From positions 1 through 9,311 of the forward strand of contig CANBQJ010000144.1 of NCBI GenBank assembly GCA_947371645.1: a stretch of DNA of 9,311 nt. Direction: 5' to 3'. The notes beneath the pieces are model-generated. The model did not search any database. It was given only the letters and a program-made list of their open reading frames with translations, and was not told the DNA's origin. Position 1 is the stretch's first letter. Every line of letters begins with the position of its first letter. A program made the translations under genes and the position numbers. Of this stretch, positions 1 through 6,200 are shown in pieces. The stretch comes from Burkholderiales bacterium. GTDB taxonomy: Bacteria; Pseudomonadota; Gammaproteobacteria; Burkholderiales; Burkholderiaceae.

Positions 1-714
1 AGCCTGGCCGTGGCCGTGTTTGCCCTGGCCACCGCCAGCGACCTGATCCCGGACCGCCTGTGGCCGATGGTCGACCTCAACCCGGAGCAACGCCTCTTCC
101 TGATCGTGTTCTGCAGCGTGGCCCTGTCCATCCTGTCGGCCTTTGTGCTGGGCTATGTGGTGGTGATGCGCCTGGTGCGCCGCTTGGAACACCTCTCACA
201 CCACGATGCGCTCACCGGCTTGCTCAACCGCCGTGCCATCGAGTACCTGCTGGACCGCGAAGACCAGCGCCTGCAGCGCTTTGGCGACCCGTTTTCGGTG
301 CTGCTGATCGACATCGACCACTTCAAGCGCATCAACGACCGCCTGGGCCATGCCGCCGGCGACGCGGTGTTGTGCGCCGTGGCGCGCACCCTGCAGGTCA
401 AGGCCCGCGAGGTGGACCGCGTGGCCCGCTACGGTGGCGAAGAGTTCTGCGTGCTGCTGCCGCACACCCTGCACGAAGGCGGCTTGCAAGCGGCAGAACG
501 CCTGCGCGAAGCCGTGGCCCAGACCAGCATCCCCTGGAACGACGAGCTCATCAGCGTCAGCATCAGCACGGGCCTGGCCTGTGCGGCGGAAGCCGGCGAA
601 ACGCTGCAGGCCTTGCTGACCCGCGCCGACGAAGCCCTCTACCAGGCCAAAGCCGAAGGCCGCAACCGGGTGGTGGCGTCCAAGGCGCCAGCACGGCGCA
701 ACCGCAAGGCCTGA
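1..714 (+). CDS. Membrane-anchored GGDEF diguanylate cyclase, 5' end missing
   Basis: Predicted to make cyclic di-GMP from two GTP at the inner membrane. The frame is open to the window edge, so the N-terminus and any sensor region lie outside; the first in-window GTG (base 10) is probably not the true start. Numbering from that GTG, a hydrophobic helix spans about residues 29-52 and is followed by a basic RLVRR stretch. The GGDEF domain runs from about residue 60 to 222. It shows DALTGLLNRR, the metal/substrate segment DIDHFKRIND (101-110), the active-site loop GGEEF (142-146), and a C-terminal ADEALYQAKAEGRN signature. An RxxD product-inhibition site (R133, D136) lies five residues before GGEEF. 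All key residues for activity are present, so this looks like an active, feedback-inhibited enzyme. It is convergent with the MoxR-type gene, 20 bases away. Confidence 0.93.
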   Translation, partial: SLAVAVFALATASDLIPDRLWPMVDLNPEQRLFLIVFCSVALSILSAFVLGYVVVMRLVRRLEHLSHHDALTGLLNRRAIEYLLDREDQRLQRFGDPFSVLLIDIDHFKRINDRLGHAAGDAVLCAVARTLQVKAREVDRVARYGGEEFCVLLPHTLHEGGLQAAERLREAVAQTSIPWNDELISVSISTGLACAAEAGETLQALLTRADEALYQAKAEGRNRVVASKAPARRNRKA

Positions 715-723
715 TCCCCTGAC

Positions 724-741
724 CCGCTGATGTGTCAGCGG
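724..741. terminator. Small hairpin between convergent genes, possible weak terminator
   Basis: A perfect 7-bp inverted repeat, CCGCTGA (724-730) and TCAGCGG (735-741), has a TGTG loop. It lies in the 20-base gap between the cyclase stop and the ATPase stop, and its right arm includes the ATPase stop codon. Neither side has a real T-tract, so intrinsic termination would be weak. Confidence 0.35.
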
Positions 742-1577
742 TTGTGGCGCGCCATCTGCACCAGGCGATCGAACAGGCTCAGGTCCTGCTCGTTCTTGAG
801 CAGCGCCCCCACCAGCGGCGGCACGCTGACCTTCTCATCCTTGCTTTGCAGCGCTTCCACCGGGATGTCTTCGGCCACCAGCAGCTTGAGCCAGTCGATC
901 AACTCCGAGGTGCTGGGTTTCTTCTTCAGGCCCGGCAGGTTGCGAACCTCGTAGAAGTGGCGCATGGCGGCGGCCAGCAGGTCCTTCTTGATGTGCGGGA
1001 AGTGCACACTCACGATCTGCTGCATCGTGGCCGCGTCGGGGAAGCGGATGTAGTGAAAGAAGCAGCGGCGCAGGAAGGCGTCCGGCAGGTCCTTCTCGTT
1101 GTTCGAGGTGATGATCACCAGCGGGCGGTGCTTGGCCTTGACCAGTTGGCGTGTCTCGTAGACGTAGAACTCCATGCGGTCGATTTCGCGCAGGAGGTCA
1201 TTGGGGAATTCGATGTCCGCCTTGTCGATCTCGTCGATGAGCAACGCCACCTGCTGGTCGGCATCGAAAGCCTGCCACAACACACCCTTGACGATGTAGT
1301 TGTGGATGTCGCGCACCTTCTCGTCGCCCAATTGGCTGTCGCGCAGGCGGCTGACAGCGTCATACTCGTACAGGCCCTGCTGCGCCTTGGTGGTTGATTT
1401 GATGTGCCATTGCAACAACGGCAGCCCCAAGGCTTCGGACACCTGCTCGGCCAGCATGGTCTTGCCGGTGCCCGGCTCGCCCTTGACCAACAATGGCCTT
1501 TGCAGCTTGAGCGCGGCGTTGACAGCGAGTTTCAGGTCGTCGGTGGCGACGTATTGATCGGTACCTTGGAATTTCAT
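735..1577 (-). CDS. MoxR-family AAA+ ATPase
   Basis: A 280-residue AAA+ ATPase of the MoxR/AAA_5 type, a group of cytoplasmic chaperone-like ATPases that usually work with a von Willebrand A partner in metal-centre insertion or complex maturation. Visible motifs are Walker A GEPGTGKT (33-40), Walker B ALLIDEID (111-118, D115 and E116), a sensor-1 segment ITSNN (156-160), candidate arginine finger R170/R171, and a C-terminal lid with PSTSEL (221-226). I chose the ATG at 1577 because it gives the N-terminus MKFQGTDQYV usual for Burkholderiales members; an in-frame TTG at 1589 would add only four residues. The Shine-Dalgarno site is weak. The family's usual VWA gene is not downstream: the next gene is the convergent cyclase. 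The client is therefore unknown. Confidence 0.92.
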   Translation of the reverse strand: MKFQGTDQYVATDDLKLAVNAALKLQRPLLVKGEPGTGKTMLAEQVSEALGLPLLQWHIKSTTKAQQGLYEYDAVSRLRDSQLGDEKVRDIHNYIVKGVLWQAFDADQQVALLIDEIDKADIEFPNDLLREIDRMEFYVYETRQLVKAKHRPLVIITSNNEKDLPDAFLRRCFFHYIRFPDAATMQQIVSVHFPHIKKDLLAAAMRHFYEVRNLPGLKKKPSTSELIDWLKLLVAEDIPVEALQSKDEKVSVPPLVGALLKNEQDLSLFDRLVQMARHNR

Positions 1578-1679
1578 GCGCAGGCTCAACCGGGTTGTTA
1601 CTGTGTTCCAGTATAGGGCGCCCCCTAATAATGGTGGTTCTCCGTGTTTTTCCTGTTGGCCCTTTTACCCGCCTGATTC
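1578..1679. promoter_or_regulatory. Divergent intergenic region between ATPase and cytochrome c genes
   Basis: These 102 bases must hold promoters for both neighbours. On the minus strand, TATACT (bases 1615-1610) matches a -10 hexamer about 33 bases before the ATPase ATG, but no convincing -35 lies at 17 bases. On the plus strand, TAATAAT (1626-1632) is a possible -10 for the cytochrome, again without a clear -35. A perfect palindrome GGGCGCCC (1616-1623) abuts the TATACT. Assignments are tentative. Confidence 0.3.
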
Positions 1680-2399
1680 ATGAAAGCACTGCACACTTCC
1701 CCATCCCCCGAACTGTCTTCGCTTCGCGGCCCTGGCGCCCTGCCCGCCTCCCGCGCCCTGCTGCCGCTGTTCTTTGTGCTGGCGATGGGCGGAGGCGCAG
1801 CGCAGGCTGCCATCACCCCCAACCTCGATGCAGCCAAGACCAAGGTGGCCATGTGCATCGGCTGCCATGGCATCCCGGGCTACCAGGCCAGCTTCCCCGA
1901 GGTGCACAAGGTGCCCATGATTTCGGGGCAGAACGCCAAGTACATCGTGTCCGCCCTCACCGCTTACCAAAAGGGTGAACGCAAGCACCCGACCATGAAG
2001 GGCATCGCTGCCCCGCTGACCGAACAAGACATGGCCGACATCGGCGCCTACTATGAAGCCAGCGGCAAGAACCTGCCTCCGCGAGCCGGCCATGGCGGCG
2101 CACCTTCATCCGAGGTGCAGGCCTTGCTGACCAAAGGCAACTGCGTGTCCTGCCACGGCGAAGGCCTCAACAAGCCCATCGACGGCAGCTACCCCAAGCT
2201 GGCTGGCCAGCATGCCGACTACGTCTACGTGGCTTTGAAGGCTTACCAGACCGAGGGCAACCCGCAAGTGGGCCGTGGCAACGTCATCATGGCAGCACAG
2301 TCCAAGCTGTTCAAGCCGGCTGAACTCAAGCTGCTGGCCCAGTACGTGAGCAGCCTGCCCAGCGACCTCAAGACCGTGCCGCAGGCCAAGTTCCGCTGA
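1680..2399 (+). CDS. Exported dihaem cytochrome c, c4-like
   Basis: A 239-residue periplasmic electron carrier with two class I cytochrome c domains. Haem-binding motifs are CIGCH (59-63) and CVSCH (155-159). Likely distal methionine ligands are M106 (in HPTMKGIAAPL) and M204 (in GNVIMAAQSKLF). The two halves share the pattern CxxCH, then SGQ or AGQ followed by Y, a TAYQ or KAYQ segment and a methionine, as in tandem-duplicated cytochrome c4. The signal peptide is long: about 25 polar residues, a hydrophobic stretch around 26-38, and likely cleavage at AQA|AI after residue 43, leaving about 196 residues, close to c4 size. The ATG at 1680 is the first possible start, since an in-frame TGA lies at 1674, but no good Shine-Dalgarno precedes it. 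The redox partner cannot be told from the neighbours. Confidence 0.93.
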   Translation: MKALHTSPSPELSSLRGPGALPASRALLPLFFVLAMGGGAAQAAITPNLDAAKTKVAMCIGCHGIPGYQASFPEVHKVPMISGQNAKYIVSALTAYQKGERKHPTMKGIAAPLTEQDMADIGAYYEASGKNLPPRAGHGGAPSSEVQALLTKGNCVSCHGEGLNKPIDGSYPKLAGQHADYVYVALKAYQTEGNPQVGRGNVIMAAQSKLFKPAELKLLAQYVSSLPSDLKTVPQAKFR

Positions 2400-2419
2400 C
2401 GTCTGCCTGACATCCCCAC

Positions 2420-2458
2420 AAAAAAACGGCGCCAACCCTGCACAAGGTTGGCGCCGTT
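2420..2458. terminator. Strong intrinsic terminator between convergent genes
   Basis: A perfect 13-bp inverted repeat, 2425-2437 (AACGGCGCCAACC) and 2446-2458, has an 8-base loop. Seven consecutive A residues at 2420-2426 become a U-tract in minus-strand transcripts, so it is strongest as terminator for the propeller operon. In the plus direction only TT follows, so it would end cytochrome transcripts less efficiently. Confidence 0.85.
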
Positions 2459-2515
2459 CCACTTTGGCATCGGGTGCAGTTCTGGCCCCTGCACCCGACA
2501 CCGCCACTCAACGCA

Positions 2516-3604
2516 TCACTGCACCGGGCCCACTTCGATGATGTTGGGCGTCACGCCGACGGCGGTCTTGCCCAGGATCTCCAGCGTGCTGGGGTCAAAC
2601 TTCACCACCTGACCATTGCCGATCTTGTCCAGCGAGCCTTTGCCCGCAATGAAAAGCTGCACCCAGGTCAGGGCCGTGGCCAAGGGCGGCTTGAAGGCCG
2701 CCACCGATTTCAGCCCCCAGTCGCTGTAATAGCCAGCGCCATCGGCCGCGATGGTGATGCCCAGTGGGCGGCCTTCGGTCTTGATGAGGCCCACCTGCTT
2801 CCACGTCGCCTTGTCCACCACCTGGATGGTCTGCGAGCCGAAGTTGGTGATGTACAACTTGCTGCCATCCAGGTTTTCGGCAGAAATGGCCGGCTCGGAG
2901 TTGACGCCACCGTTGTCGATCTTGGCCACCTGCGTCCAGGTCTTGGTGTCCACCACGATGGTGTCGCCAGAGATGAAGTTCAGCACGTACAGGTGATTGC
3001 CGTCACGCGACAGCGACAACCACGCCGGCAGCACACCGCCAAAGTACTTGGGTTTGAAGACCTGCTTGCCAGTGGCCGCATCGAACGCGCCGACGCTCCC
3101 GGTCACGTAGGAGATGTAGATCGTCTTGCCATCGGGGCTGATCTGCAGGCCCACGGGCGCCACGATGCTCCCCACGTTGTAGCTCTTGACGATGGTGTCG
3201 GTGGCGGTGTCGATGATGTCGACGCCGGTGGTCAGGCCCTGGGTGGCCTTGAGCGCGTAGACCTTGGTCTGGTCGGGCGACAACACGATGGCAAAGGGCG
3301 GGAACTTGGTCTTGATCAGCTTGACCGAGTCATCGGCCGTGTTGATCACGGACACGCCGTTGACGTTGACGCCCAGGTTGTCGATGTAGACCTTCTTGCC
3401 GTCGGCCGTGGGTGTGGCGATGAAGGGCAGGCCTTTGACGGGAATGGTCTTGGTGACGGCACCGGTATCGGTGTCGATCACGGACACGGTGTCGGCGGTG
3501 GTGTTGGGCACGTACAGGGGCTGGCCGGCATGGGCGGCTTGCGCGCCCAGCGTGAAGGCCAGCACGCTGGCGGCCAGCGCGGTGAGGGAGAAGCGAGTGA
3601 TCAT
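2516..3604 (-). CDS. Exported YncE/YVTN-type seven-bladed beta-propeller protein
   Basis: A 362-residue predicted periplasmic or secreted beta-propeller. A signal peptide covers residues 1-26 (cleavage AHA|GQ). About seven YVTN-type blades follow. Their inner strands appear as LYVPN (30-34), VYIDN (72-76), VYALK (115-119), IYISY (162-166), LYVLN (205-209), LYITN (250-254) and YYSDW (292-296). Most are followed by a VSVID, VDIID or IVVD strand about ten residues on. No cysteines are present. The ATG at 3604 is chosen because GGAG lies 8 bases upstream and the signal peptide starts there; the frame stays open to 3790 but that would overlap the upstream gene. It lies 86 bases downstream of the sialidase-like gene on the same strand, so the two are probably co-transcribed. 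Members of this fold bind ligands or scaffold proteins; no catalytic residues can be named. Confidence 0.88.
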   Translation of the reverse strand: MITRFSLTALAASVLAFTLGAQAAHAGQPLYVPNTTADTVSVIDTDTGAVTKTIPVKGLPFIATPTADGKKVYIDNLGVNVNGVSVINTADDSVKLIKTKFPPFAIVLSPDQTKVYALKATQGLTTGVDIIDTATDTIVKSYNVGSIVAPVGLQISPDGKTIYISYVTGSVGAFDAATGKQVFKPKYFGGVLPAWLSLSRDGNHLYVLNFISGDTIVVDTKTWTQVAKIDNGGVNSEPAISAENLDGSKLYITNFGSQTIQVVDKATWKQVGLIKTEGRPLGITIAADGAGYYSDWGLKSVAAFKPPLATALTWVQLFIAGKGSLDKIGNGQVVKFDPSTLEILGKTAVGVTPNIIEVGPVQ

Positions 3605-3612
3605 GGTGTGTA

Positions 3613-3616
3613 CTCC
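3613..3616 (-). promoter_or_regulatory. Ribosome binding site for the YncE-like gene
   Basis: The minus strand reads GGAG, then 8 bases, then ATG at 3604. This decides the start against upstream in-frame options reaching 3790. Confidence 0.75.
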
Positions 3617-3650
3617 AGGGGGTATCGGCAAATGATGGCGAAAGCGAGAC

Positions 3651-3666
3651 CCGGGATGCCTCCCGG
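3651..3666 (-). other. Hairpin in the gap between the two propeller genes
   Basis: A perfect 6-bp GC-rich stem, CCGGGA (3651-3656) and TCCCGG (3661-3666), has a four-base loop. It lies between the sialidase-like stop (3691) and the YncE-like start (3604). There is no T-tract on either side. It could affect mRNA stability or the ratio of the two proteins, or be a chance feature in GC-rich DNA. Confidence 0.35.
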
Positions 3667-3690
3667 ATCGGCTTGAGGTGACAACAGAGG

Positions 3691-5184
3691 TCAGTGGGTC
3701 AGATGGCCAACCAGCGCGCGATAACGCGACTTGTTGTGGGCCTGGAAGTCCCACTTGCAATTGCTGGTGGTGGTGAGGCCGCCCGGGCACATGTCCTGCA
3801 CAAACGACACGAACAAGTCACCGTTGGGGGCGTACTGGATCTGCGTCAACTCGGCCAGGTCACCGCCCAGGAACATGCCGATGTAGTTGGAGTCAAAGCC
3901 CTTGGGGAACAAAGGCGTGTCGGCACGATTGACCAGCTGCGATTTGAAAACGGGCTGAGCCTTGAACACGTCATAGGACTCGGCCACATAGACGTTGTGG
4001 TTGACGACGACCGAACCGGTGTCTTCGCTGCCGTAGTAGGCAATGGCGATCTGGCCAGGCGCCTTGACCGCCAGGCTGGTCAGGTGAACCTGCGTGATCT
4101 TGGGTGCAGACACCACCACAGGCGTCGACCAGGTCGTGCCTTGGTCTCGCGACACCGTCAGGCGCAACAGGTTCTTGTCGTCGGCGTACAGCGCATACAG
4201 ATTGCCGTCGGCGTCCGAGGTGATGGGCTGGCCCAGCACGAAGTTGGGGTTGGCCGGGATGCCGATGGTGGTCGTGCCCGTGATCAGCTTGGTGTTGGGG
4301 ATGTCCTTCACCGTCCAGGTCTTGCCTTCGTCCTTGCTCACGGCCACGCCGACCTTGGTGCAATGACGGCCACCGATGACCAGGGTGCCGTCCGGCAAGG
4401 TGGTGCTGGCGCCGAACAGGATGTAGTCGCTGAAGGGGCAGTTGGAGCCGCCCAGCGTGATGTCAAAACCGCCGGCTTCCACCCAGGTGTCGCCGCCGTC
4501 CAGTGACTTGAGCACCTGTTGCGTCTTGGGGGCCACCACCACGGCCGAAGTCGAGATCGGTGTGGGCCCCGAGAGGTACAGCACCTTGGGGAAGCCGTTC
4601 AGCGTGCTGGTCTTGGGCTGGCCGGCCGCGTACTTGACCCAGTCCAGGCCTTTGTAGTTGGTCACGGTGCTGGCACGCCAGGTTTCGCCGCCGTCATCGG
4701 AGATGCTCATGTCCAGGCCGAGCTGGATCTTGATCGGCGAGAAGCTGGAACGCGAGCTGCTGAACAGCAGGCGACCGGTTTCAGGCTCCAAGTAGGTGCT
4801 GGGCTGAACGCGGCTGTGCGACGTGCCGTCGGCGCGCAGGGGCACGGTGACGTTCCAACTGCCGCCGTTGTCCTTGGACTGCATCACGCCAATGCCGCCG
4901 TCGGGCAGGTGCACAGGCGAATACACCAGCAAGCCATCCTTGCGGACGAGCATGGCCGGTTCCGAGGTGCCCAGGTCGGTTTCAATGAGGCAGGGGATGA
5001 GGCGCGCCGGCACATTCGCCGCCGCCTGGGTGTCTTTGCTGCCGGTGGTGCCGGCGATGTAGGTGCTGGCAACGCGCGCATCGAAGCAGGTCTGGTTGAC
5101 CGGCACGGGTGTGGCAGCATGGGCCGCGGCGGCCAGGGCACTGGACAGGGCCAGCACGATGCGTGTGGGATGGATGGTCTTCAT
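3691..5184 (-). CDS. Exported sialidase-superfamily (BNR/Asp-box) beta-propeller protein
   Basis: A 497-residue exported protein with a signal peptide at residues 1-23 (likely cleavage AHA|AT). Five Asp boxes of the form SxDxGxTW are seen: SKDNGGSW (103-110), SDDGGETW (162-169), SLDGGDTW (227-234), SKDEGKTW (283-290) and SRDQGTTW (345-352). These mark the six-bladed sialidase fold. Where sialidases carry (Y/F)RIP ahead of the first box, this protein has SEP (74-76), and no arginine triad is obvious. Sialic acid cleavage is therefore not supported; carbohydrate or protein binding is possible. Six cysteines remain in the mature part (33, 65, 249, 275, 466, 476), which could form disulfides after export. 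The ATG at 5184 is preceded by GAGGAG at 7-base spacing. An in-frame start at 5235 would put 17 residues before the signal peptide. It leads the two-gene unit with the YncE-like gene. Confidence 0.87.
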   Translation of the reverse strand: MKTIHPTRIVLALSSALAAAAHAATPVPVNQTCFDARVASTYIAGTTGSKDTQAAANVPARLIPCLIETDLGTSEPAMLVRKDGLLVYSPVHLPDGGIGVMQSKDNGGSWNVTVPLRADGTSHSRVQPSTYLEPETGRLLFSSSRSSFSPIKIQLGLDMSISDDGGETWRASTVTNYKGLDWVKYAAGQPKTSTLNGFPKVLYLSGPTPISTSAVVVAPKTQQVLKSLDGGDTWVEAGGFDITLGGSNCPFSDYILFGASTTLPDGTLVIGGRHCTKVGVAVSKDEGKTWTVKDIPNTKLITGTTTIGIPANPNFVLGQPITSDADGNLYALYADDKNLLRLTVSRDQGTTWSTPVVVSAPKITQVHLTSLAVKAPGQIAIAYYGSEDTGSVVVNHNVYVAESYDVFKAQPVFKSQLVNRADTPLFPKGFDSNYIGMFLGGDLAELTQIQYAPNGDLFVSFVQDMCPGGLTTTSNCKWDFQAHNKSRYRALVGHLTH

Positions 5185-5191
5185 GGATAGG

Positions 5192-5197
5192 CTCCTC
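5192..5197 (-). promoter_or_regulatory. Ribosome binding site for the sialidase-like gene
   Basis: The minus strand reads GAGGAG, then 7 bases, then ATG at 5184. It is a strong Shine-Dalgarno site and fixes the start at the beginning of the signal peptide. Confidence 0.8.
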
Positions 5198-5239
5198 ATT
5201 CGGTGAACGGCCACCCGACCGGGCGGGTTAGCCAACTTT

Positions 5240-5273
5240 TGACAACAGTCATTTCAGGAAACATGTGTTGTCA
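5240..5273. promoter_or_regulatory. Inverted repeat in the divergent region, candidate TetR-type operator
   Basis: Perfect 8-bp arms TGACAACA (5240-5247) and TGTTGTCA (5266-5273) are separated by 18 bases. The element lies 56 bases upstream of the sialidase-like ATG and about 109 bases before the regulator ATG. The centre-to-centre distance of 26 bp puts the two arms about two and a half helical turns apart. A TTGACA hexamer overlaps the left arm (5239-5244), though no good -10 follows it on the plus strand. A third copy, TGACAACAG, occurs at 3679-3687. Its role as operator is an inference from position and symmetry. Confidence 0.45.
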
Positions 5274-5338
5274 GAAGTAGGGAAGTTATCGCATCGAACG
5301 AGGAACGAAACCCGTGCAAACCCCGAACGGTGGCCCAG

Positions 5339-5358
5339 ATCCCCGCGACAACGGGGAT
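5339..5358 (+). other. Leader hairpin upstream of the TetR-type gene
   Basis: A perfect 7-bp stem, ATCCCCG (5339-5345) and CGGGGAT (5352-5358), has a 6-base loop and ends 23 bases before the ATG at 5382. No T-tract follows. If translation began at the upstream GTG (5330), this hairpin would be coding. The rest of 5185-5381 holds the inverted repeat, the sialidase-like Shine-Dalgarno site and no clear promoter. Confidence 0.35.
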
Positions 5359-5381
5359 ATCCTTGAGCCCAACAGACCGCC

Positions 5382-6075
5382 ATGACCGATTTCGCCACGC
5401 CCCGCCCGCCTACAGCCGCGTCACGCGTAACCACAAAGGTGTGGATGCGCAGGCGCGCCGGATGGAACGCCGCCAAAGGTTGCTGGAAGCGGGCCCGGAG
5501 ACGCTCGGCACCAAGGGCTACCACGCCACCACGGTGCGCGACGTCTGCGGCAGTGCCGGCCTGAGCGAACGCTACTTTTACGAGTCGTTCTCTGGCTTGA
5601 GCGAGTTGTTTGACACCATTACCAGCAGTTGCATGAAGAACTGCTGGGGCGCCTGATGTCGATCCTGGTGAGTGCACGAGGGCAGCAGGCCGGGCATCAG
5701 GAGACGATCAAACAGGCATTGGCCGCCTGGTTCGCCTTCCTTCAAGACGAGCGGCGGCGCGCCCGGATCATGCTGATCGACGCCATGGGCGCCAATGCCA
5801 AGAGCATGGGCGGGGCGCATGCAGCCACCCGCGACTATGTGGGCGCCATCCAGGCCTTCATCGATCTGCTCTACCCCGGGTTGGCGCAAATGGGCCTGGC
5901 GTCCGGGATGATGGCCGCCATCGTCACAGGGGCGTGCATCCATTCGGCCAAGGAGTGGCTGTGGTCCAACTTCGAAACGCCGATGGACACGGTGGTGAAC
6001 CATTTGTACATCGTGTTCGAGGCGCTGGACGCGCACTACCGGATGGTGCAGGGCAAGCTGTCCAAGGCGGGTTGA
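5382..6075 (+). pseudogene. TetR/AcrR-family transcriptional regulator, frameshifted
   Basis: The gene should encode a one-component repressor. One frame gives the N-terminal HTH domain: MERRQRLLEAG, then GTKGYHATTVRDVCGSAGL, then SERYFYESFSGLSELFDTI, a standard TetR HTH ending near 5620. That frame stops at 5654-5656. The ligand-binding half continues in another frame from about 5620 to 6075, starting QQLHEELLGRLMSIL and ending FEALDAHYRMVQGKLSKAG. One extra T around 5619-5620 restores ...FDTIYQQLHEELL. The ATG at 5382 reads MTDFATPRP in a third frame; one added base in the C/G run at 5401-5410 joins it to YSRVTRNHKG. With both repairs the gene is 696 bases, or 231 residues, a normal TetR length. 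Other possible starts in the HTH frame are GTG 5330, GTG 5441 and ATG 5462. It is divergent from the propeller operon, which it may have controlled. Sequencing error cannot be excluded. Confidence 0.8.
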
Positions 6076-6134
6076 ACCTGCTTTCCGCCTGAACTGGGCG
6101 AAACGCCAGGTCCACTGTGGGCCGGTTCAGACAA

Positions 6135-6183
6135 AAAAGGGCCCTCGCCCATCGGTTCTGAACCGGTCGGCGAGGGCCCTTTT
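6135..6183. terminator. Bidirectional compound terminator
   Basis: A perfect 15-bp stem, 6135-6149 (AAAAGGGCCCTCGCC) and 6169-6183, encloses 19 bases that contain a second small stem, CGGTT/AACCG (6153-6157 and 6161-6165). Six A residues at 6133-6138 give a U-tract for minus-strand transcripts, and TTTT at 6180-6183 gives a shorter one for plus-strand transcripts. It sits between the convergent TetR-type gene and the RTX adhesin gene. Confidence 0.85.
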
Positions 6184-6200
6184 GCCTGATCAATCAGGAA

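Noticed and set aside
732..1397. A 221-codon plus-strand open frame opposite the MoxR-type gene
   Set aside because: Antisense shadow; all Walker and sensor motifs are on the minus strand.
2474..3676. A 400-codon plus-strand open frame opposite the YncE-like gene
   Set aside because: The translation is rich in His, Asp, Gly, Val and Arg with no domain or signal, as expected antisense to a GC-rich gene. The minus-strand frame has a signal peptide, Shine-Dalgarno site and clear propeller repeats.
3605..3790. N-terminal extension of the YncE-like frame to 3790
   Set aside because: It would overlap the end of the sialidase-like gene, place 62 residues before the signal peptide and ignore the GGAG before ATG 3604.
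3694..4506. A 270-codon plus-strand open frame opposite the sialidase-like gene
   Set aside because: Antisense shadow with low-complexity composition; the minus strand encodes five Asp boxes.
5239..5267. TTGACA at 5239 as a sigma-70 promoter for the regulator
   Set aside because: At 16-18 base spacing the downstream hexamers (ACATGT, CATGTG, ATGTGT) are poor -10 matches.
5614..5653. Programmed ribosomal frameshift in the TetR-type gene
   Set aside because: No X XXY YYZ heptamer or other known slippery site in the only interval where the switch could occur, and no downstream structure was evident.
5249..5677. Minus-strand open frame of 142 codons across the regulator HTH region
   Set aside because: No recognisable domain; the plus strand carries a clear TetR HTH.
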